From the NCBI RefSeq assembly GCF_000226255.1, contig NZ_AGFG01000004.1, positions 7,720-71,719 of the forward strand: a stretch of DNA of 64,000 nucleotides, in the 5' to 3' direction. Shown here piece after piece: positions 18,419-26,361 of the stretch. Positions within the stretch are counted from its first letter, which is position 1. The number at the start of each line of letters is the position of its first letter. The position numbers and the translations under genes were made by a program. Under the pieces are notes generated by a model. That model ran no database searches, was not told where the DNA came from, and was given only the letters and a program-made list of their open reading frames with translations. Origin of the DNA: Desulfovibrio sp. A2. GTDB lineage: Bacteria > Desulfobacterota > Desulfovibrionia > Desulfovibrionales > Desulfovibrionaceae.

Positions 18419-20554
18419 TTACTTGGTGATCTTCACCCGGGTGGAAACGTGGGCCTCGCCGCCGCGCAGGTCCTGCTCGTCCAGGTGCGAGCCCGCATCG
18501 GCGATGAGTTCGTTGTCGCCCGCCCACGCGCCGCGCGACGCCACCTTGCCCATGGTCTGGCCGAAGCCGTGGATGATCCCGGCGCAGCCCGGCTTGATGC
18601 GCTCGGTAAGCGAGGCGGGCAGGCGCACCGAACCGGTGGACGAGGCCACGGTGACCATGTCGCCGTCGGCTATGCCCAGCCGGGCGGCGTCCACGGGGTT
18701 GAGCAGCACGGGGTTGGCGTCGATGCCGGAAACCGGGTCGCGCAACTGGGCGTTGTTCTGCGACCAGGCCCCGGTGTTGTTGAGGAAGATAGTGCGGAAG
18801 TTGACGAGGATGAACGGGTACTTGTCCGCATCGCGCCGGAATTCCAGGGGCAGTTCCGGGCTGGGCCACTGCTGGCCGATGTCGCCGTACATCTTCCATT
18901 CCAGCTCTATCTTGCCGCTGGGGGTGTTGAAGCGCCCGGCGTCCTCGTACTTGCGAAAGCCCACCGTGCCCGGCGACCATATGGCCCCGCCGTCCAGCAT
19001 CTTGCGCATGGACATGCCGATGCCGGAAAGCTCGATGTCGTAGTATTCCACGTCGTCCTTGAAGGCGAAGAACTCGGGGAACATGCGCTTGCCGAGGTCG
19101 ATCATCACCCGGTTGGCGTGGCGCGATTCGCCAACGGGCTTCACCACGGGCTGGCACACCGCCGCCGTGTGGCCGAAGTTGTACCACCAGGGCATGTACA
19201 GCAGTTCCCACCGTTCGAAGTTGGTCTGGTCGGGCAGCACAAGGTCTGCCCACTTCATGGTTTCCGAGGGCATGATCTCGGTGAGCACGAACAGTTCGAG
19301 GGCATAGTTGCCGCTGCGGTCCTTCAGGGTCATGGCCTCGCGCCATTCGCCGGACCCCATTTCCGACAGGGCGGGGTTGCACTCCGAGGCGAAGAAAACC
19401 TTCAGGGTGCCTTCGCGCACCGCCTGCGCGGCGTACCATGTGGGTTGCAGGAAGAAGGTGTAGTGGTCGAAGCGGGCGCGGTTGGGGCCGGTGCGGTGGT
19501 AGCCCAGTTCCTTCAGGTTGGGCGGGGGTGGCACCGGGGCCACCGGGGCCATGGGCGCGATTTCGGGCATGGGCTGCCCGCCGGGGTTGTCGAGGTTGCC
19601 GGTGATGACCAGGAAGATGGACCACGCGTGGCCCCAGTCCATGGCGTTGCCGTACATGATGGACTTGAAGGCATCCACGCTCACGCTGGGGGCGGCGGCG
19701 CACATTTCCGCCAGCTTCACGATGTCGCGCGCGGGCACGTCGCATATCTTGCTCATGGCCGCCGGGGTCTTGTTCTTGATGAAGGCCATCAGCCCGGCCA
19801 TGTCGCCTTCGCGCACCCACTTGTCGCAGAAGGCCTTGTCGTGCAGCCCCTTGGTCAGCAGGTGGTTGCACATGCCCAGGAACAGGGCCGCGTCGCCGCC
19901 CGGCCGGATGGGTATCCACCAGTCCGCCTTGGCGGCCTCCGTCCGGAAGATGGGGTCGATGACCACCAGTTTGGCGCCGCGCTCCTTGGCGTCCAGGATG
20001 TCGCGCGGCACGCAGGCGTCGTCCAGGCAGCCGAAGGGGTGGCGGCCGGACAGGATCATCACGCCGCCCTTGGGCACCGTGTAGTACATGGGCGCTATGT
20101 GGTGGTTGGGAAAGCAGCCGAAGGTGTGCAGGTGGGCCATGATCTTGGCCGAGTCGCAATGCGGCAGCCCGGTGGTGATGAAGCCGCCCATGGCGTTGAC
20201 GAAGCGCCACTTGGGGTCGGTGGTGGAATGCGGGAACATGGAATAGGTGAACTTGTGCCCCTCGCCGCGCTTTCGCAGTTCGCGCAGCTTGGTTTCCATG
20301 ATGTTCATGGCCTCGTCCCAGCCGATGCGCACGAACTTGCCCTCGCCGCGTTCTCCCACGCGCTTCAGGGGGTGCTTCAGGCGTTCCTGCGAGTAAAGCG
20401 TGGTGATGCCCGCCATGCCCTTGACGCACATCTTGCCGCGCGCGCGCGGATTGCCCTTCACCTCTCTGACCACGCCGTCTTCCACGCGGGCAAGAATGGC
20501 GCATTCCGCCTTGCACTGGTAGCAAACCGTGGGAATCCATTTGCTTTCGCTCAT
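18419..20554 (-). CDS. Molybdopterin (Mo/W) oxidoreductase catalytic subunit
   Basis: A 711-residue DMSO-reductase-superfamily enzyme. The N-terminus binds a [4Fe-4S] cluster through C11, C14, C18 and C43. Cys133 in GLPHCDSAKIM is the probable metal ligand; it is encoded as Cys, not Sec. Cofactor-binding stretches include VVIDPIFRTEAAKADWWIP and, near the end, the dinucleotide-binding RLGIADGDMVTVASS. No Tat signal is present, unlike periplasmic relatives. It is grouped with the 4-cluster subunit and an upstream sigma-factor fusion. The substrate is not identifiable; thiosulfate/polysulfide-reductase-like or acetylene-hydratase-like branches are options. Confidence 0.9.
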   Translation of the reverse strand: MSESKWIPTVCYQCKAECAILARVEDGVVREVKGNPRARGKMCVKGMAGITTLYSQERLKHPLKRVGERGEGKFVRIGWDEAMNIMETKLRELRKRGEGHKFTYSMFPHSTTDPKWRFVNAMGGFITTGLPHCDSAKIMAHLHTFGCFPNHHIAPMYYTVPKGGVMILSGRHPFGCLDDACVPRDILDAKERGAKLVVIDPIFRTEAAKADWWIPIRPGGDAALFLGMCNHLLTKGLHDKAFCDKWVREGDMAGLMAFIKNKTPAAMSKICDVPARDIVKLAEMCAAAPSVSVDAFKSIMYGNAMDWGHAWSIFLVITGNLDNPGGQPMPEIAPMAPVAPVPPPPNLKELGYHRTGPNRARFDHYTFFLQPTWYAAQAVREGTLKVFFASECNPALSEMGSGEWREAMTLKDRSGNYALELFVLTEIMPSETMKWADLVLPDQTNFERWELLYMPWWYNFGHTAAVCQPVVKPVGESRHANRVMIDLGKRMFPEFFAFKDDVEYYDIELSGIGMSMRKMLDGGAIWSPGTVGFRKYEDAGRFNTPSGKIELEWKMYGDIGQQWPSPELPLEFRRDADKYPFILVNFRTIFLNNTGAWSQNNAQLRDPVSGIDANPVLLNPVDAARLGIADGDMVTVASSTGSVRLPASLTERIKPGCAGIIHGFGQTMGKVASRGAWAGDNELIADAGSHLDEQDLRGGEAHVSTRVKITK

Positions 20555-20689
20555 GTTGCCTGCCTCCGTTCTGGGTGTGAATGGCCAGCCGGGCCATTGC
20601 GCATGCCGGGGTCTTCACCAGAGCAGAGCGGGCGGGAGCGAAAAAGGTTCCCGAAACAGGCGGGAAAAAAATGCAACGCGTGTTTTTTT

Positions 20690-22090
20690 CTAGGGGGCGG
20701 GCGCGGGCAGGAATTCCGGGCAGGCGAACCCCGGCAGGGCGGCAAGGTCCGCCAGCACGCCCGCGTCCATGGCCAGCCGGGCAAAGGCTTCCATGCGCGG
20801 GGCGTCGGGCTCCAGGTCGTTGAAGGTGATCGCGCCCCGTTCCAGCACCTGTCGGGCCACCCCGGCGTCCACCCCGGTAAGCGCGGACTGCACCGCCGCG
20901 CCGAAGGCCGGGTCGCGGCGCACCCTGTCGCGCGCGGCCAGCAGTGCCCGCACGTAATCCGCCACCACCTGCCCGTGCCTGTCCACGAAGGGCTGGCGCA
21001 CGGCAAGGATGCAGCACAGGTGCCGGGGCAGGATGTCGGCCGAGCGCAACGCGGTGTACCCCACGCCCTCGTGCAGGCATTTGGCGCTCCATGGCTCCGC
21101 GCAGAAGAACGCCCCAATCTCGTTGTGCTGCATGGACGTGATGACCGACGAGGGGTTGATGACCAGCGTGGGCAGGTTCGAGACGCCGGAGCATTCCAGC
21201 CCCAGATGGGCCAGCAGCACCCGGTGGGTGGAGAACGCCCCCGGAAGGCCCATGACCCTGCGCCGCCCGGCCTGACGCGACAGGGACAGCGCGCTGCCCT
21301 CGTGGTGGCCGTCCATGACGTAGCGCAGGGGCGCGCCCGCGCCGCGCAGGCTGAGGGCCAGCGGGGCCATGATGAAGGCGGCGTCCAGGCGGCCGTGGGC
21401 CAGGTCGTCCGCCAGGACGGCCCACGAAAGGTAGCGGCGCGAAAGCAGGGGCAGCCCCCGGCCGCGCAGCAGGTGGTCTGCGCACATGGCCAGCAAGTGG
21501 TCGGTGACGGGCAGGTACCCCACGCGGAACAGCAGGTCGCCCCGGAACCGGGCAAGCTGCTGTTGCAGCAGCGGGCGCGCGGTGAACAGGCGTTTCTTTA
21601 CCGTGCCTTCCGGCAGGCCGCAGGCGGCGGCCACCTCTGGTATGGAAAGCCCGTGGCGGATGTGCAGGCGGTTCACGTCGCGCAGGTGCGGGGGCAGGGC
21701 GGCAAGGGCGGTATCGCAGGCGGCCAGCAGCTGCGCGGTGTCTGCCTCGTCTTCGGGCGTGCGGGCCGTGGCGGGCAGCAGGGCGCTGTCGTCCAGCACT
21801 TCCAGCGAAAGGGCCGCCGGGCGGCTGGCGATGACGCGGTGGCAGTGGGTGGTCAGGATGGCCGCGAACCACGAGGGGAAGGCATCTGGCGAGCGCAGGG
21901 AATCGAGCTTGCGGAAGCAGGTGAGAAAGGCGTCCTGCACGGCGTCTTCGGCATCCGCCCCACGCGGCAGCTTGCGCCGGGCAAGGCCCAGCGCCCAGGG
22001 CGTCAGCCGGGCCACCAGCGCCCGCCAGGCATCGGCATCGCCCCGGCGGGCCATGCACACGATGGAAGCCAGGGAGAACGGCATGCCCAT
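20690..22090 (-). CDS. ECF-type sigma factor fused to a NrtA/TauA-like solute-binding domain
   Basis: A 466-residue fusion. Residues ~10-75 are sigma region 2 (AEDAVQDAFLTCFRKLDSL, then PDAFPSWFAAILTTHCHRV); residues ~115-165 are region 4 with a helix-turn-helix (LSIPEVAAACGLPEGTVKKR). From ~175 to the end the sequence follows the ABC-type nitrate/sulfonate binding-protein fold: RVGYLPVTDHLLA, a DDLAHGRLDAAFIMAPLAL segment, GAFSTHRVLLAHLGL, and IGAFFCAEPWSAKCLHEGVG. There is no signal peptide, so the domain would sense a cytoplasmic ligand. The start at 22090 follows AGGACAGG; 22138 is an alternative. The gene lies 135 bases upstream of the molybdoenzyme gene on the same strand, suggesting ligand-controlled expression of that operon (inference). 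Confidence 0.85.
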   Translation of the reverse strand: MGMPFSLASIVCMARRGDADAWRALVARLTPWALGLARRKLPRGADAEDAVQDAFLTCFRKLDSLRSPDAFPSWFAAILTTHCHRVIASRPAALSLEVLDDSALLPATARTPEDEADTAQLLAACDTALAALPPHLRDVNRLHIRHGLSIPEVAAACGLPEGTVKKRLFTARPLLQQQLARFRGDLLFRVGYLPVTDHLLAMCADHLLRGRGLPLLSRRYLSWAVLADDLAHGRLDAAFIMAPLALSLRGAGAPLRYVMDGHHEGSALSLSRQAGRRRVMGLPGAFSTHRVLLAHLGLECSGVSNLPTLVINPSSVITSMQHNEIGAFFCAEPWSAKCLHEGVGYTALRSADILPRHLCCILAVRQPFVDRHGQVVADYVRALLAARDRVRRDPAFGAAVQSALTGVDAGVARQVLERGAITFNDLEPDAPRMEAFARLAMDAGVLADLAALPGFACPEFLPAPAP

Positions 22091-22431
22091 GGGGCACCTG
22101 TCCTGGTCACGCGCGGTTCTGGGGCAGGGCGCGAGCATGGATGTGAATGTCTACTCCGTCAATTCCGTTAGAAAACGGCACGGATGGCGGGGTAGGGAGG
22201 GGGTGGGGATGTTTGCCGGTTGGGCAGGAGAGAGGGAGGGCGCGCAAGGGGGAAACGTAGGGGGAAGCGGTGGGGTTGCGGCGGGGGAACGCAGCCGACG
22301 GAGGGGGAAGCGGGGGCGAGACGGGGTGAGGCCGGGAGGGAGGCGAAGGGGCGCGAGGGTGAAACGACGCGAGGCCAACCGGGTTCGGCCAGCCTCGCGG
22401 GGGAAGACTGGTTTGCGTGGCGGCGGCGGGA

Positions 22432-22920
22432 TCAGTCCAGTTCCTCGTCTTCCATATCCTCGCCAAAGCCGTGGTAGTCGGCCAGGCGGCGCGCCTTTTT
22501 CAGGGCTTCCGCGCATTCCTTGGCGATGGCCTGAATGCCCTTGGCGGAGACGGCATCGGGCTTGGGGGCGTCGGCCTGTTGTGCACCGTCACCCTGAACT
22601 GGGCCGTCGCCCTGCCCCGCGCCAGCACTGCTCATGGCGTTGGCGCGCATGGCGTCGGTGAAAATCCAGACGCGGTTGGTGAGGTAGCGGCTGTCGCCCG
22701 CCGTCCACGCGGCGCTGCCGCTCTTGCACGCGGCGGGAATGATGCCGCGCGTGCCCGGCCTGTCCGTGAAGCACTGGACGTACAGGCTGTAGTCCGCTTC
22801 TCGCCGCACCTCCACGAAGGCGCACAGGGCGTGTTCGTCCTCTTTGTCCATGCCCTTGGAGGTGGTGGGAATGGCCCCTTCTTCAAGAAGGTCGTGCGGT
22901 GCAAGGTGGAAGACGTTCAT
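22432..22920 (-). CDS. Hypothetical protein
   Basis: A 162-residue soluble protein starting MNVFHLAPHDLLEEGAIPTT; GGAG lies seven bases before the ATG. The middle (residues ~110-125) is a Gly/Gln-rich linker, and the C-terminus is an acidic helix ending DMEDEELD. There is no known motif. The 290-bp space between it and the sigma-factor gene is a purine-rich, low-complexity stretch with no feature I can name. Confidence 0.65.
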   Translation of the reverse strand: MNVFHLAPHDLLEEGAIPTTSKGMDKEDEHALCAFVEVRREADYSLYVQCFTDRPGTRGIIPAACKSGSAAWTAGDSRYLTNRVWIFTDAMRANAMSSAGAGQGDGPVQGDGAQQADAPKPDAVSAKGIQAIAKECAEALKKARRLADYHGFGEDMEDEELD

Positions 22921-22986
22921 GCTGGCTCCGGCTGATATTTGTGGTGGAGAGCGTCGCAAGCGGCCGCGCTCCCGCTGGCTGACTTC

Positions 22987-23023
22987 AAAACAAAAGAAGG
23001 GGCCGGACTGTGTCCAACCCCTT
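22987..23023 (-). terminator. Ancestral terminator of tRNA-Ser left behind by island insertion
   Basis: On the minus strand AAGGGG and CCCCTT, with an inner GGAC/GTCC pairing, are followed by CTTTTGTTTTG. It stands just beyond the duplicated tRNA-Ser 3' end (23029-23053), where the terminator of the intact gene would have been before the island inserted. Confidence 0.7.
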
Positions 23024-23028
23024 GAAAT

Positions 23029-23053
23029 ATGGCGGAGAGGGTGGGATTCGAAC
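23029..23053 (-). repeat. Attachment repeat: copy of the tRNA-Ser 3' end
   Basis: These 25 bases are identical to 25546-25570, which form the 3' end of the tRNA-Ser(CGA) gene. Identity stops sharply on the island side. This is the remnant half of a tRNA-targeted integration. Confidence 0.9.
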
Positions 23054-23228
23054 AGCCTCTCTGGCGTCTTCCCAAAAAAATATCGGAATTGCGGACTGGT
23101 ACTCGATTGGTGAAGATGAGTGAATCCAATGTGTACCAGCCGTGTGTGTCACGCATCATCGTTGACAACGCTATGAAGCATCACATCTCACACTGCAATA
23201 ATCTAGCCCTGCGTCAACTCATAGAAAA

Positions 23229-23645
23229 TCACAAATACTCTTTATTCTCGATCTGAGAACGGTTTTCTGACTCCGCAAGCATAACAAAATTTACTGGAGG
23301 TAGATGGATGGGATCCCCGCCTGACCTGCGGCTTAGGTCGGATACATGTTCTCTTATGTATGGATATATTATTGCGGGAATGTTTACTTGCGTTAGACGT
23401 CGGAAGGTGTCTTGGTCTGCGATTTCCGCATCGTCCAATACAAATTTTCCACCATACTCAACCATAAAAGAACATAGCTTTTCATTAGAAGCACTTCTCA
23501 CCATAACCCTGCTGGTTGCCACCTTGCTCTCTTCATCAAAGTGTCTCCCACATTGGATTTCTATTTCTGCATCACCCGAGGGCTTAGGCTTATCTGAATC
23601 AAGAGAATATTTGCAAGAGAGCAGGCGGATATCGATAATGTTCAT
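23229..23645 (-). CDS. SecB-like chaperone of a toxin-antitoxin-chaperone system
   Basis: A 138-residue protein. Its second half follows the SecB pattern: an EYGGKF segment matching the SecB EVQQGGIF strand, then PAIIYPYIREHVSDLSRRSG matching NILFPYARECI, then HLPPVNFVML matching LAPVNFDALF. AGGA lies six bases before the ATG at 23645, and the gene starts 8 bases after the MqsA-like stop. SecB-like proteins beside HigBA- or MqsRA-type pairs are known to stabilise the antitoxin. Weak overall similarity to housekeeping SecB fits a dedicated TA chaperone. Confidence 0.75.
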   Translation of the reverse strand: MNIIDIRLLSCKYSLDSDKPKPSGDAEIEIQCGRHFDEESKVATSRVMVRSASNEKLCSFMVEYGGKFVLDDAEIADQDTFRRLTQVNIPAIIYPYIREHVSDLSRRSGGDPIHLPPVNFVMLAESENRSQIENKEYL

Positions 23646-23653
23646 AAATATTC

Positions 23654-24187
23654 CTAAACGTATTCGCATGTACCAGTCGCGGCCAATTGATAAGCAGAGT
23701 GTGTGGAGCCGTTGAGATTGCCATCACTGAGGATATACTTAACTCGCATAGACTCGGTATATGCAAATCTGGAGCCAGGCGTTCCGGCAAGCGTTTCTAG
23801 GATTTCTGGATGCTTTCCCATAACACGTAAAAAATTATCCATGATCCGACTCTGTGTAACAGAACCATTTTCATAACGAGCAAATGTCTTCTCTCCAACC
23901 CCTAAAATCTCTGCGAGAGACTTTTGAGTCAATCCCAGGCTCTTCCGCATCCTGCATATGTCCTTTGGTGTAAGCAACCCATCAATCTTACGCATGAAAT
24001 TCATAATTTCATCATCAAGGTTGATGTTGTCATCTCCAAATTCCATATCTTGACCACAATGTGAACAAACGTATGAAGTATAATTAGGGAGAGTCAGAGT
24101 GTTCCCCTTGTATTCGTAGGTGTAGCCTAAAACTATTTCGAGGTTACCCTTCCCGCAAATCGGACATATATTTGTTTCATGTCTCAT
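23654..24187 (-). CDS. mqsA: MqsA-family antitoxin with C-terminal extension
   Basis: A 177-residue protein. An N-terminal zinc domain has C8-C11 and C41-C44, and the C-terminal helix-turn-helix reads RKSLGLTQKSLAEILGVGEK then FARYENGSV, as in MqsA. Typical MqsA is about 130 residues; here about 43 residues follow the HTH (from ~135, containing GSRFAYTESMRVKYILSDGN). In known toxin-antitoxin-chaperone systems such a tail is the chaperone-addiction segment, and a SecB-like gene follows directly. It should bind the MqsR toxin and repress its own promoter. Confidence 0.88.
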   Translation of the reverse strand: MRHETNICPICGKGNLEIVLGYTYEYKGNTLTLPNYTSYVCSHCGQDMEFGDDNINLDDEIMNFMRKIDGLLTPKDICRMRKSLGLTQKSLAEILGVGEKTFARYENGSVTQSRIMDNFLRVMGKHPEILETLAGTPGSRFAYTESMRVKYILSDGNLNGSTHSAYQLAATGTCEYV

Positions 24188-24198
24188 GGCTAACCCTC

Positions 24199-24534
24199 CT
24201 ATTTGCGTCCATGCATTGAGGTCACAATAAGTTTTTTGCCATTTATGATTGTAATTTTAAATTTGATATAGAGAGGTATGCTTTCGTAGTCATAGTAGTA
24301 CACATCAAGTTGATCTCCTACAATGAAATGGTCATCCACGCTCTTGTAGAAGTGCTCTGGCTCAAGCTCCAGTAGGACTTGGAACATCTCTCTTTTGGGG
24401 ATGCCAAGCCGTCTACAGGCGTCGACAGTTTTAGACTTGGTAGAAAAAACAACATGATCTGGGGTATTCTGTATGATCTCGCGGAGGGTCTCTAGGCTAT
24501 GTACGGGCATCTTATCGCCTGTGGGTGGTATCAT
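24199..24534 (-). CDS. mqsR: MqsR-family toxin (predicted mRNA interferase)
   Basis: A protein of about 111 residues whose C-terminal two-thirds follows MqsR: LGIPKREMFQVLLELEPEHFYKSV spans the DADELG.. to ESDFYKS region, then DVYYYDYESIPLYIKFKI and GKKLIVTSMHGRK. MqsR cleaves mRNA at GCU-type sites in E. coli. The frame is open to an ATG at 24672; starts at 24534 (AAGG upstream) or 24510 give the usual family length. The order toxin-antitoxin with an 11-base gap is typical of mqsRA. Confidence 0.82.
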   Translation of the reverse strand: MIPPTGDKMPVHSLETLREIIQNTPDHVVFSTKSKTVDACRRLGIPKREMFQVLLELEPEHFYKSVDDHFIVGDQLDVYYYDYESIPLYIKFKITIINGKKLIVTSMHGRK

Positions 24535-24676
24535 TATGATACCTTTTTGCGGATAGTCAACGGGAAAATGAGCAAAATCAGTCTGGGGTACTCCGGATTT
24601 GTGTGCATACCCAATTTCCGCGCGCAGCAATCTATGGGATATATTTCTTAAGTTAAGTAACCACCCGTCCATCTAC

Positions 24677-24910
24677 TCAATATGGCTCTACCTGTAAATA
24701 AGGGTTTAGATCATCAGGTTCGTTTTTATGGGCTAGAATCGCCTTTGAAAACAACATGTTAAATATGTGCAGTGCTGGAGTGCTGGTGAATGTTCTTACA
24801 TCGTTATTGATGACACCAAGATTGCCTTGCTCCTGAAGCTCAATCGGAAGGCCGTGAATAGGTATGTTCTGGCATTCAGGACGCTGAGTACGTTCACCAG
24901 ATATCCCAAA
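24677..24910 (-). pseudogene. C-terminal fragment of an unidentified gene
   Basis: On the minus strand a frame reads without stops from about 24910 to a TGA at 24677 (with GLPIELQEQGNLGVINND and later PDDLNPYLQVEPY), but it has no start and runs into the transposase remnant. It looks like the tail of a gene whose beginning was lost when the IS element inserted. The family is not recognised. Confidence 0.35.
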
Positions 24911-25403
24911 AGGAGAAAATCCTGAGGAGTGTTGAGGTTGATGAAAGTTTTTCCGGCCCCGCTAGGGGCGGAGAACCCTTAGCCCCAGAAAGCGAGGAAG
25001 AGGCACGCTCATGCAGCCAGTGTTTGGGAGCTACGAGGGAAACGGCTGCGTATATACCAAACTGGTGCCGGACTGCGCGGCCAAGCCGCTCTGGGCGATT
25101 ATCCGATGTAAGGTTACCCTTAAACGCGTCGTTCACCCGATGGGTGGCGAGGATACGCGGGCGTGGTTGGTGTCAGTTATGACAAGCACTTTCGCGTCAA
25201 CAACGCCAAGTACTTCGTCGAGAAAAATTTTATATTAATAGGATAAAAGGGTTCTGGAGCTTTACCAAACACCGCCCTACAAAAAACAATGGGGTGAAAA
25301 GGAACTTTGAATACACGTTAAAAAATGTGAATGGCGCTACAACAAACCCATGCCCCAGCGTATTGTCGAACTGAATCACCTGATACAAAAAACGAAGACC
25401 TAA
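24900..25403 (+). pseudogene. IS1595/ISXO2-type transposase remnant, several frameshifts
   Basis: Translated pieces in different frames restore the DDE transposase order: VEVDES, then PVFGSYEGNGCVYTKLVPDC, then DGWRGYAGVVGVSYDKHFRV, then YINRIKGFWSFTKHR, then CEWRYNKPMPQRIVELN before TAA near 25403. At least three frameshifts separate the pieces, and the N-terminus is missing. No clear terminal inverted repeats were found. Confidence 0.75.
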
Positions 25404-25489
25404 TGGTATAGAGCTTGATACTATTAGAAGTGTTAGCGAAAATTTTCTGTCCCTATCTTGTCACCCCGCAGAACGTGCCCAGGGTGGGC

Positions 25490-25542
25490 AAGTAAAAAGC
25501 CTCACTCGACAGCCTGTTGCTGTAGAGTGAGGCTTTTTACTT
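25490..25542. terminator. Strong bidirectional terminator downstream of tRNA-Ser
   Basis: Two 18-base arms (25490-25507 and 25525-25542) are perfect inverted copies around a 17-base loop. Each arm carries a run of five A or T at its outer part, so the hairpin works on both strands. It lies inside the island, 4 bases from the tRNA 3' end, and so replaces the terminator displaced by the insertion. Confidence 0.85.
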
Positions 25543-25545
25543 ACG

Positions 25546-25570
25546 ATGGCGGAGAGGGTGGGATTCGAAC
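25546..25570 (-). repeat. Attachment repeat within intact tRNA-Ser
   Basis: This is the second copy of the 25-bp repeat found at 23029-23053. It spans CCA, acceptor strand and most of the T-arm of the tRNA gene. Confidence 0.9.
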
Positions 25571-25640
25571 CCACGTACCGGCTACTAACCGATAACTCGA
25601 TTTCGAGTCGAGCGCGTTACGGCCACTTCGCTACCTCTCC
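25547..25640 (-). tRNA. tRNA-Ser (anticodon CGA)
   Basis: A 94-base class II tRNA with encoded CCA. The acceptor pairs GGAGAGG with CCTCTCC, the anticodon stem CTCGA/TCGAG encloses CTCGAAA (anticodon CGA), there is a long variable arm, and the T-loop is TTCGAAT. It reads UCG codons and is the integration site of the adjacent island. Confidence 0.95.
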
Positions 25641-25729
25641 GCGTTGCCAACCGGGGCTAGCCCGTGGCGGAGTGACCTTTTAGGAAATTTCGGAACGGAA
25701 AGCAAGCCCCCAGTGGGCGGGCCTGGCTT

Positions 25730-26257
25730 CTACCTTCGTTCCCAAAAAAACTCCTGCAACAGCGCCCCGCACTCCGCCGCGCGCACATGGCCCATGTGCC
25801 ACACCCGGTGGTTGTGGAAGGGCTGGTCCAGCGCGTCCAGGCAGGATGTAACGGCTCCGGCCTTCAGGTCGGGCGCGCCGTACACCACACCCGCCACGCG
25901 GGCGTGCACCATGGCCCCGGCGCACATCAGGCAGGGTTCCAGCGTCACCACCAGCACCGCGCCGTCCAGCCGGTAGTTGCCGGTGTTGCTGCAGGCCTCG
26001 CGCAGGGCCACCATTTCCGCGTGGGCGGATGGGTCGTGCGTGGCCACGGGGGTGTTGTGCCCCGCGCCGATGATGCGCCCCTCACGGTCCACCACCACCG
26101 CGCCCACGGGCACCTCGCCTTGGCCTGCGGCCATGCGGGCCTGCGCAAGGGCGGCATCCATCAGCGCGTCCCACGTCCAGCCGGGCGGGGCAGGGGGCAC
26201 GGGGCCGGCCGGTCCGCGCAGGGCGTAGGGCGGCAGGATGAAGGCGTCGTCGGTCAA
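25730..26257 (-). CDS. tadA: tRNA-specific adenosine deaminase
   Basis: A 175-residue cytidine/deoxycytidylate-deaminase-fold enzyme that makes inosine at the wobble position of tRNA-Arg(ACG). The catalytic HAEMVALREA has the Zn His and the proton-shuttle Glu; the other Zn ligands are in TLEPCLMCAGAM. I place the start at a TTG (26257) with GGAG seven bases upstream, because no ATG gives a full N-terminus. Three tRNA-Arg(ACG) genes, its substrate type, lie 12 kb away. Confidence 0.9.
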   Translation of the reverse strand: MTDDAFILPPYALRGPAGPVPPAPPGWTWDALMDAALAQARMAAGQGEVPVGAVVVDREGRIIGAGHNTPVATHDPSAHAEMVALREACSNTGNYRLDGAVLVVTLEPCLMCAGAMVHARVAGVVYGAPDLKAGAVTSCLDALDQPFHNHRVWHMGHVRAAECGALLQEFFWERR

Positions 26258-26361
26258 CGATGTGCTCCGAAAAATATCCGGCCCGGTTGCCGTCTGGTGG
26301 CCGGGCCGGTGTCGGTTGCGTCTGCGGCGCGGCGAAGGCAGCAAAGCCCCGCCGACAGCCC

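Larger units (their letters stand above)
23029..25570. mobile_element. Small genomic island in tRNA-Ser(CGA)
   Basis: About 2.5 kb of visibly AT-richer DNA lies between direct repeats of the tRNA-Ser 3' end. It carries a toxin-antitoxin-chaperone cluster, a gene fragment and a decayed IS1595-type transposase. No integrase remains, so it is a remnant that can no longer excise by itself. The right end rebuilds an intact tRNA and supplies its own terminator. Confidence 0.8.

Noticed and set aside
18419..20554. Selenocysteine in the molybdoenzyme
   Set aside because: The predicted metal ligand codon at residue 133 is an ordinary Cys codon and no in-frame UGA occurs.
17850..22097. A continuous minus-strand reading frame of more than 1400 codons
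   Set aside because: It passes through the molybdoenzyme and sigma genes in the wrong frame and only becomes real at the ferredoxin subunit; the middle is Arg/Gly/Pro-rich shadow sequence of GC-rich DNA.
24890..24965. A P-loop-like GAGKTF string on the minus strand
   Set aside because: It lies opposite the VEVDES part of the transposase remnant and soon meets a stop; chance match.
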